From JANMOK01 sp031415055 (GTDB taxonomy: Bacteria > Pseudomonadota > Alphaproteobacteria > Rhodobacterales > Rhodobacteraceae): a stretch of 7,681 nt of DNA. Positions 1 to 4,881 of this stretch are shown in pieces. The first letter of the stretch is position 1; each line of letters begins with the position of its first letter. The notes below the pieces were generated by a model, which saw only the letters and a program-made list of their open reading frames with translations, made no database searches and was not told the DNA's origin. A program made the translations under genes and the position numbers. The stretch lies in NCBI GenBank assembly GCA_031415055.1, contig JANOQZ010000040.1:1-7681 (forward strand). The letters run 5' to 3'.

Positions 1-278
1 CGCGCCAGGCCAAGAACCTTGCGGCTTTGCTCATCCAAAAGGTCAAGGTCCAGATATTGGTTTGACAAGCGATGCGTCTTGTTGGCGATTGCCGCGTGCT
101 CGGCTTTCAGGCCATCCAATTCGATCAGCAATCTTTGTTCCTCGGATTCAATCTCGATCAAGCGGAACAGGCCAAAGTCGCCTTGCAGCGCGGCGAAAGT
201 GAAATAGATCAGGGTCAGGAATGCCAAGCCGGCAATCAGATAGGCAGCATAAGCATACTGCGACTTTTCGGAATCCAT
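1..278 (-). CDS. ftsB: FtsB/DivIC-family septum formation initiator, 3' end cut by window edge
   Basis: Bitopic inner-membrane division protein. In the family, FtsB joins FtsL and FtsQ to activate septal peptidoglycan synthesis at the Z-ring. Ninety-two full codons are visible from an ATG at 278-276. They give a short cytoplasmic tail (MDSEKSQY), one membrane segment at about residues 9-30, the family hallmark QGDFGLFR (32-39), a periplasmic heptad-like coiled coil (about 42-72) and the conserved C-terminal block LDLLDEQSRKVLGL (78-91). Family members are about 95-105 residues, so only a few residues are lost off the left edge. A GAGG Shine-Dalgarno lies six bases upstream of the ATG, which supports this start. 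It is the last visible gene of the minus-strand series starting at tkt, separated from the aldolase gene by about 120 bases. In related bacteria ftsB is usually followed by the pyruvate dehydrogenase genes; that part is outside the window and is inference. The call rests on motifs and is fairly secure. Confidence 0.88.
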   Translation of the reverse strand, partial: MDSEKSQYAYAAYLIAGLAFLTLIYFTFAALQGDFGLFRLIEIESEEQRLLIELDGLKAEHAAIANKTHRLSNQYLDLDLLDEQSRKVLGLA

Positions 279-310
279 TCACTGCCTCGATGCGAAACTA
301 CGATCCGCTT

Positions 311-336
311 GCCGCCATTGATGCCAGAATGGCGGC
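311..336. repeat. Inverted repeat, 9-bp perfect arms, ftsB leader
   Basis: GCCGCCATT (311-319) pairs perfectly with AATGGCGGC (328-336) around an 8-base loop. It lies in the fba-ftsB gap, 33 bases before the ftsB start codon. No T-run follows on either strand, so it is not a canonical intrinsic terminator. It could be an attenuator, an mRNA stabiliser for the upstream transcript, or a leader structure for ftsB. Confidence 0.5.
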
Positions 337-344
337 TCATTGCA

Positions 345-367
345 ACGCCAAATGGCAGCTTTGGCGT
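345..367. repeat. Inverted repeat, 8-bp perfect arms, downstream of fba
   Basis: ACGCCAAA (345-352) pairs perfectly with TTTGGCGT (360-367) around a 7-base loop. On the minus strand it is the first structure met after the aldolase stop codon (about 33 bases later) and it precedes the 311-336 hairpin by eight bases. The absence of a T-run argues against a strong intrinsic terminator. The tandem pair may separate or adjust expression of fba and ftsB. Confidence 0.5.
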
Positions 368-399
368 GGTGCGGACAAACTGTTGCCAATCTGCACGGC

Positions 400-1329
400 T
401 TAGGCCCGGCCCGCGTATATTTCCACAAGCTTTCCAAGCATTTCCAGCGCGTCCTTGCGCGGCCTTTGAAACGAGTTGCGCCCGACGATTGACCCATTGC
501 CGCCGCCATCGCGAATGGCACGCGCGTCGTCATAAATCGACTCTGCGCCCTTTTTTGCGCCACCGGAAAACACCACCAATCGCCGCCCATTAAAGCATGA
601 TTTCACCACATCGCGAACCCGCGCGGCAGCGCTCGAGACATCTACTTTCTCACCCTCATAAATCTTTTTCGCTTCGCTTTGCGCCAAATGCGAAGTCGAC
701 ATTTTCACCTTGATGATATGCGCCCCCAGCAGCGCCCCCATATGCGCGGCATAGGCGGAAATATCGGCGGCTGTCTCGGAGTCCTTGTCCAACGCCTCGC
801 CGCGCGGATACGACCATATCACCGTCGCCAAACCTTTGGCGGCGGCCTCGGCCCGCATGGCCACCACGTCGCTGAACATGTCCAGCGCCGCACTGGACCC
901 CGGATAAACCGTAAATCCAATCGCCGAAGCGCCAATGCGCAAAGCGTCGTCGACCGAGCCGGTGATCGCTTGCGTTTTCGGCGCAGCATCGGGGATCAAG
1001 GAATTTGCCGAATTCACTTTCAAGATCAACGGAATTTGCCCGGCAAATGTATCGGCCCCAGCCTCCAACATCGGCAAGGGCGCGGCAAAGGCGTTCAAGC
1101 CAGCATCGATGGCCAACTGAAAATGGTAATGCGGATCATAGGCATCCGGGTTAGGCGCAAACGACCGCGCCGGACCATGCTCAAACCCCTGATCAACCGG
1201 CAAGATAATCATTTTGCCGCTGCCCGCCAGTTTCCCTGTCATCAGAATGCGCTGCAGATTGGCCTTCACGCCCGGGTTATCGGCCTCATAGTACCCAAGT
1301 ATTTTTCGGACAATCGCGCTCGTTCGCAT
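400..1329 (-). CDS. fbaB: Class I fructose-bisphosphate aldolase (DhnA/FbaB type)
   Basis: Schiff-base aldolase that interconverts fructose 1,6-bisphosphate with glyceraldehyde 3-phosphate and dihydroxyacetone phosphate; cytoplasmic, glycolysis and gluconeogenesis. The 309-residue product has the archaeal/DhnA-type TIM-barrel pattern: ILPVDQGFEHG (42-52), WSYPRG with the presumed acid/base Tyr174 (172-177), the Schiff-base lysine region IIKVKMST (205-212; Lys207 or Lys209), a phosphate-binding FSGG (254-257) and GRNSFQRP (283-290). Length matches alphaproteobacterial members. It is unrelated to the zinc-dependent class II enzymes. The ATG is preceded by AAAGGA at suitable spacing, and that Shine-Dalgarno begins inside the pgk stop codon (TGAAAGGA), so the two genes are 13 bases apart and very likely translated from one message. 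The fbaB symbol follows the E. coli class I naming; the family call is firm. Confidence 0.93.
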   Translation of the reverse strand: MRTSAIVRKILGYYEADNPGVKANLQRILMTGKLAGSGKMIILPVDQGFEHGPARSFAPNPDAYDPHYHFQLAIDAGLNAFAAPLPMLEAGADTFAGQIPLILKVNSANSLIPDAAPKTQAITGSVDDALRIGASAIGFTVYPGSSAALDMFSDVVAMRAEAAAKGLATVIWSYPRGEALDKDSETAADISAYAAHMGALLGAHIIKVKMSTSHLAQSEAKKIYEGEKVDVSSAAARVRDVVKSCFNGRRLVVFSGGAKKGAESIYDDARAIRDGGGNGSIVGRNSFQRPRKDALEMLGKLVEIYAGRA

Positions 1330-1342
1330 CCTCGTTATCCTT

Positions 1343-2530
1343 TCAAGACAATGCCGCTACGCCGGGCAGGGTCTTACCTTCGAGCCACTCCAGAAACGCC
1401 CCACCGGCGGTGGACACATAGCTGAATTTGTCCGCCGAGCCGCTGGCGTTCAGCGCCGCAACCGTATCACCGCCACCCGCCACCGACAACAACAGCCCGG
1501 CTTGCGTCAATTCTGCCGCTTTTCGCGCCGCCGCATCGGTAGCGGCATTGAAAGGTGCAATCTCAAACGCCCCCAAAGGCCCGTTCCAGACCAAAGTTTT
1601 CGCCCGGATGAACAATTCGCAAATTCGCGCCACCGAATCCGGCCCGGTATCAAGGATCATGTCATCCGCCGCCACTTCTTCGGCGCGCACAACTTGGCTC
1701 AGCGCCCCTTCGGCAAATTTCTTCGCCACCACCACGTCCACCGGCAAAACCAGCTCGCAGCCAGCGTCTTCAGCCAGGTGCAATATCTCCAAAGCCTTCG
1801 CCTTAAGGTCATGCTCGCACAAGGATTTTCCCACCGAAATTCCCTGTGCCGCCAGAAACGTATTGGCCATGCCGCCACCGATCACGATGTGATCGACGCG
1901 ACCGACCAGATTGCCCAACAACTCCAACTTGGTGGAAACCTTGGCACCACCAATAACTGCCACCAAAGGACGTTTGGGGTTGGACAACGCGCTCTCCAAC
2001 GCCTTCAATTCCTCTTCCATCAACCGCCCGGCGCAGTTTGGCAACAAATGTGCGATGCCTTCGGTCGAAGCATGCGCCCGATGCGCCGCCGCGAAGGCAT
2101 CGTTGCAATAGACTTGCCCCAAGCCAGCCAAACGCGCGGCAAATCCCGGATCATTGGCTTCTTCCCCGGCGTGAAACCGGGTGTTTTCCAGCAACAAAAC
2201 TGATCCAGCAGTCATTTTCGCAATGGCATCAACCGCCAATGGCCCGACGCAGTCTTCGGCAAAATCAACTCTTTGCCCCAAAGCCGTTTCCAAAGCGGGC
2301 AGAGTCACCCGCAAGCTCATTTCCGGCACGACTTTACCTTTGGGCCGATCAAAATGTGCCAACAAAACCGGTTTGCCACCATTAGCCAAAATATCCTTTA
2401 TGGTTGGCACAATCCGCTCAATCCGCGTCGCATCACTCACAATGCCATTCTCAACCGGCACGTTTATATCAACCCGTACCAGCACCACTTTGCCGGACAA
2501 ATCCATGTCGTCTATTGTCTTCCAACTCAT
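1343..2530 (-). CDS. pgk: Phosphoglycerate kinase
   Basis: Transfers phosphate between 1,3-bisphosphoglycerate and ADP, giving 3-phosphoglycerate and ATP (reversible); cytoplasmic, glycolysis/gluconeogenesis. The 395-residue product is full length. Visible motifs: VRVDINVP (18-25, substrate Asp21/Asn23), HFDRPKG (59-65, replacing the more usual HLGRPKG), LLENTRF (113-119), RAHAS (151-155), GGAKVSTKLE (194-203), WNGPLGAFE (315-323), GGGDT (352-356) and STAGGAFLEWLEGK (373-386). The reading frame continues 13 codons further upstream (ATG at 2569), but homologues begin MSWKT or similar, and the longer form would overlap the micro-ORF at 2550-2693, so the ATG at 2530 is chosen. Its Shine-Dalgarno is weak (GGAATGG, rather far upstream). 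It follows the micro-ORF by 19 bases and precedes the aldolase gene by 13 bases. The Gly-to-Asp change in HFDRPKG is, from memory, common in Rhodobacterales enzymes. Confidence 0.95.
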   Translation of the reverse strand: MSWKTIDDMDLSGKVVLVRVDINVPVENGIVSDATRIERIVPTIKDILANGGKPVLLAHFDRPKGKVVPEMSLRVTLPALETALGQRVDFAEDCVGPLAVDAIAKMTAGSVLLLENTRFHAGEEANDPGFAARLAGLGQVYCNDAFAAAHRAHASTEGIAHLLPNCAGRLMEEELKALESALSNPKRPLVAVIGGAKVSTKLELLGNLVGRVDHIVIGGGMANTFLAAQGISVGKSLCEHDLKAKALEILHLAEDAGCELVLPVDVVVAKKFAEGALSQVVRAEEVAADDMILDTGPDSVARICELFIRAKTLVWNGPLGAFEIAPFNAATDAAARKAAELTQAGLLLSVAGGGDTVAALNASGSADKFSYVSTAGGAFLEWLEGKTLPGVAALS

Positions 2531-2549
2531 ATTACGCACCATTCCAAAA

Positions 2550-2693
2550 CTATCGCCAAACCGCAACATAAGTTATCAATTGCAATAACTTGCGACCCAA
2601 TTCTAACAACATCGCCGCTTCATTCAAGTAGATGTCGGCACCGGCAAAGGCAATCAGCACCACCGCAGCCACCAAGGCGAACTTATTGTCCAT
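2550..2693 (-). CDS. Small single-pass membrane protein between tkt and pgk (47 aa, unnamed)
   Basis: A short open frame reading ATG at 2693 to TAG at 2550-2552, below the size usually called. The product starts MDNKFALVAAVVLIAFAGAD, with one strongly hydrophobic stretch at residues 5-19 that can span a membrane, then a short acidic/polar turn (DIYLNEA), and an amphipathic basic tail ending in ITYVAVWR. It fits exactly between its neighbours: 12 bases after the tkt stop and 19 bases before the pgk start. It is in the same reading frame as tkt, separated by TAA and four sense codons. No clear Shine-Dalgarno precedes it (GCAAGCTTGC directly abuts the ATG), so translation would depend on coupling to tkt termination. 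I recall short TM proteins with a similar WR ending next to glycolytic genes in Rhodobacterales, but could not check this. Function unknown. It occupies the place where a gap gene might be expected. Confidence 0.62.
   Translation of the reverse strand: MDNKFALVAAVVLIAFAGADIYLNEAAMLLELGRKLLQLITYVAVWR
2570..2591. repeat. 22-bp dyad, 7-bp perfect arms, upstream of pgk
   Basis: AAGTTAT (2570-2576) and ATAACTT (2585-2591) are perfect inverted arms around the 8-base spacer CAATTGCA, which itself contains the palindrome CAATTG. It lies inside the last third of the micro-ORF, about 40-61 bases upstream of the pgk start. The A/T-rich, 22-bp symmetrical shape resembles an operator more than a terminator. 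It may be only a consequence of codon choice (KLLQLIT). Confidence 0.4.
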
Positions 2694-2703
2694 GCAAGCT
2701 TGC
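2694..2703. repeat. Perfect 10-bp palindrome GCAAGCTTGC between tkt and the micro-ORF
   Basis: The palindrome fills almost all of the 12-base gap between the tkt stop and the micro-ORF ATG, in the position a Shine-Dalgarno would take. It is too short to form a stable hairpin. It is noted because it leaves the micro-ORF without an SD. Confidence 0.4.
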
Positions 2704-2705
2704 GG

Positions 2706-4724
2706 TTACAACAGCGCCTCGGCCTTGGCCGCCACGTTTTCCGCTGTGATACCAAAATGCGGGTACAGCTTCTCAATCGGACCAGACGCACCAAACCCCA
2801 ACATGCCGACAAAACCCGACTTGGCATCACGGCCACGTTCGCCACTCAACCAACGATCCCAACCAAATCGACTTGCGGCCTCCACCGCCACCCTTACCGG
2901 CCCTGCTGGCAACACGCGCTTGCGATAGGCCTCGGGCTGAACTTCGAACAATTCCCAACATGGCATCGAAACCACCCGCGTGCCAATTCCCTTGGCCTGC
3001 AATGCCGCGCGCGCGTTCATCGCAATCTCCACTTCCGAACCGGTCGCCATCAAGATCACTTGCCGACGTCCTTCAGCTTCGGCCAAAACATAAGCCCCCT
3101 GCGCCGACAGGTTCTTGGTGGTGTGCACGGTTCGCAACGTCGGCAGATTCTGCCTGGTCAAAGCAAGAACCGAAGGTGATCCTTTGGTGGACAAAGCCAG
3201 TTCCCAAGCCTCGGCGGTTTCGATGATGTCGGCCGGTCGAAACACATGCATGTTTGGCATCGCCCGCAAGGCCGCCAAATGTTCCACCGGCTGGTGGGTC
3301 GGCCCGTCTTCACCCAAACCGATGGAATCGTGCGTCATCACATAGGCAATCCTCAGCCCCATCAGCGCCGACAGCCGCATCGCACCACGAGCATAATCGG
3401 TGAACACCAGAAATGTGCCACCATACGGCGCACAGCCGCCGTGCAGCGCCAGCCCGTTCATCGCTGCCGCCATGCCATGCTCACGAATGCCATAGCTGAT
3501 ATGGCGACCCTTGCGGTTCTCCGGGCCGAGCGCGCCCAAATCCTTGGTCAAGGTCAAATTGGACCCAGTCAAATCCGCCGAGCCGCCCATGGTCTCGGGC
3601 ATTACGGAATTGATCACGCCCAAAACAATTTCCGACGCCTTCCGGGTTGCGACCTTCGGTTTCTCTTCGGAAGTCTTTTTCTTGAACGCCCGAATGGCAA
3701 CCGCCAAAGCCTTTGGCGCATCGCCTGCAACCACACGCTCAAATTCCACCTTGCGAGCCGCCGAAAGCCCGGCCAAACGCCCCGCCCAAGCCCTCCGTTC
3801 AACACCCCCACGCGACCCAATCTTTTCCCACGCCGCTTTAATATCCTTGGGAATCACAAAGGCTGAATGGTTCCAGCCGTAAATCTCGCGCACCTTGGCA
3901 ATCTCTTCTGCCCCCAAAGGTGAGCCGTGTGCGGCATGCGAATCCTGCTTGGTCGGCGCACCGAACCCGATATGGGTTTTGCAACCGATCAGTACAGGTT
4001 TGGAACTCTTCCGCGCCCAAATCAGCGCCTTGTCAATCGCCACCGGATCGTGGCCGTCAATCGACATCGCCGCCCAACCGGACGCCTCAAACCGCTTCAT
4101 CTGGTCCGTCACATCCGAGGCGAAAACCTTGCCGTCAATCGTGATACCATTGTCATCCCACAACACGATCAGTTTGCTCAGTTGCTGCTTGCCCGCCAAA
4201 GCCAAGGCTTCCTGACTGATCCCCTCCATCAGGCAACCGTCCCCGGCAATCACATAGGTGTGGTGATCGACGATTTTATTGCCATAGCGTGCTGCCATAC
4301 TGGTCTCGGCAATCGCCATGCCCACCGCAGCAGCCAGCCCTTGCCCCAAAGGCCCGGTTGTCGTTTCAATCCCCGGCGCATGGCCATACTCCGGATGCCC
4401 GGCAGTCTTGGAGCCCAACTGGCGGAAATTCTTGATCTCATCAATCGTCATGCCTGGATAGCCCGTCAAATGCAGCAGCGCATACAGCAACATCGAGCCA
4501 TGTCCCGCGCTCAAAACAAAGCGGTCGCGGTCTGGCCAATCGGGGTTGGCGGCGTCAAATTTCAGATGTTTCTCAAACAACACTGTCGCCACATCCGCCA
4601 TGCCCATCGGCATCCCCGGATGGCCGGAATTGGCCGCCTGCACCGCATCCATCGCCAAAACACGTATTGCGGCGGCTTTCATCCAATGGTCAGGATGCGC
4701 TTTGCGCAGTTCGGAAATTTCCAT
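2706..4724 (-). CDS. tkt: Transketolase
   Basis: Thiamine-diphosphate enzyme that moves two-carbon ketol units between sugar phosphates in the non-oxidative pentose phosphate pathway (or Calvin cycle where present); cytoplasmic dimer. The 672-residue product is typical length. Domains in order: N-terminal PP domain with SGHPG (33-37) and the ThDP/metal motif from GDG (161-163) to DDN (190-192); Pyr domain with YGIREH carrying catalytic Glu415 (411-416) and GLGEDGPTHQPVEHL (469-483); C-terminal domain from about 540 with ATGSEV (560-565). The open frame extends to a GTG at 4766, but homologues start MDI/MEI followed by LR, so the ATG at 4724 is chosen; only a weak GGGG lies upstream. It is the first gene of the minus-strand operon, with a promoter candidate at 4784-4811. 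No Calvin-cycle genes are in the window, so a general pentose-phosphate role is the default. Confidence 0.95.
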   Translation of the reverse strand: MEISELRKAHPDHWMKAAAIRVLAMDAVQAANSGHPGMPMGMADVATVLFEKHLKFDAANPDWPDRDRFVLSAGHGSMLLYALLHLTGYPGMTIDEIKNFRQLGSKTAGHPEYGHAPGIETTTGPLGQGLAAAVGMAIAETSMAARYGNKIVDHHTYVIAGDGCLMEGISQEALALAGKQQLSKLIVLWDDNGITIDGKVFASDVTDQMKRFEASGWAAMSIDGHDPVAIDKALIWARKSSKPVLIGCKTHIGFGAPTKQDSHAAHGSPLGAEEIAKVREIYGWNHSAFVIPKDIKAAWEKIGSRGGVERRAWAGRLAGLSAARKVEFERVVAGDAPKALAVAIRAFKKKTSEEKPKVATRKASEIVLGVINSVMPETMGGSADLTGSNLTLTKDLGALGPENRKGRHISYGIREHGMAAAMNGLALHGGCAPYGGTFLVFTDYARGAMRLSALMGLRIAYVMTHDSIGLGEDGPTHQPVEHLAALRAMPNMHVFRPADIIETAEAWELALSTKGSPSVLALTRQNLPTLRTVHTTKNLSAQGAYVLAEAEGRRQVILMATGSEVEIAMNARAALQAKGIGTRVVSMPCWELFEVQPEAYRKRVLPAGPVRVAVEAASRFGWDRWLSGERGRDAKSGFVGMLGFGASGPIEKLYPHFGITAENVAAKAEALL

Positions 4725-4783
4725 GTCTGAAGCCCCAAAATCCAAAATCGTTTGACTAACCTGCACTTAGCCCGCAAATTTGA

Positions 4784-4811
4784 TTGATACCAGCCCAACA
4801 GCAAGGGTCAA
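4784..4811 (-). promoter_or_regulatory. Sigma70-like promoter for the tkt operon
   Basis: On the minus strand, TTGACC (4811-4806) and TATCAA (4789-4784) are separated by 16 bases, matching the -35 and -10 consensus well. Transcription would begin near 4777, giving a leader of about 50 bases before the tkt ATG at 4724. The predicted start falls upstream of the ATG and close to the alternative GTG at 4766, leaving that GTG almost no leader, which favours the ATG. Prediction by eye only. Confidence 0.5.
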
Positions 4812-4841
4812 GCGGCGCTGTCGGATTGGCCAAGGGGGCGT

Positions 4842-4857
4842 CTATCGTATTCGATAG
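4842..4857. promoter_or_regulatory. Inverted repeat CTATCG-N4-CGATAG, possible operator
   Basis: CTATCG (4842-4847) and CGATAG (4852-4857) are perfect 6-bp arms around TATT, 24 bases before the RTX gene's ATG and in the divergent gap with tkt. Its place next to an A/T-rich TTTATATT stretch (4858-4865) suggests a binding site for a dimeric regulator of the RTX gene. It could also form a small 5' hairpin. Arms are short, so chance is possible. Confidence 0.35.
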
Positions 4858-4881
4858 TTTATATTGCGTGGGGGCATGCAA

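Noticed and set aside
279..590. Minus-strand frame (103 codons) over the fba end and ftsB leader
   Set aside because: Largely inside fba in another frame; composition typical of a shadow frame.
679..1425. Plus-strand open frame (248 codons) opposite fba and the end of pgk
   Set aside because: Antisense to two secure genes, with biased Arg/His composition and no motif.
1502..2203. Plus-strand open frame (233 codons) opposite pgk
   Set aside because: Antisense shadow of phosphoglycerate kinase; no motif and unusual composition.
2531..2569. Longer pgk start (ATG at 2569)
   Set aside because: It adds 13 residues not expected in the family, lacks a ribosome site and would overlap the micro-ORF.
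3927..4730. Long plus-strand open frame (267 codons) opposite tkt
   Set aside because: It is entirely antisense to the well-supported transketolase gene and its translation is rich in His/Arg/Gln with no recognisable motif; a shadow frame.
4725..4766. Longer tkt start (GTG at 4766)
   Set aside because: Homologues begin at the equivalent of the ATG at 4724, and the GTG would have only about 10 bases of leader from the predicted transcription start.
4864..4881. Longer RTX start (TTG at 4864)
   Set aside because: No ribosome site precedes it, whereas GGGGG lies seven bases before the ATG at 4882.
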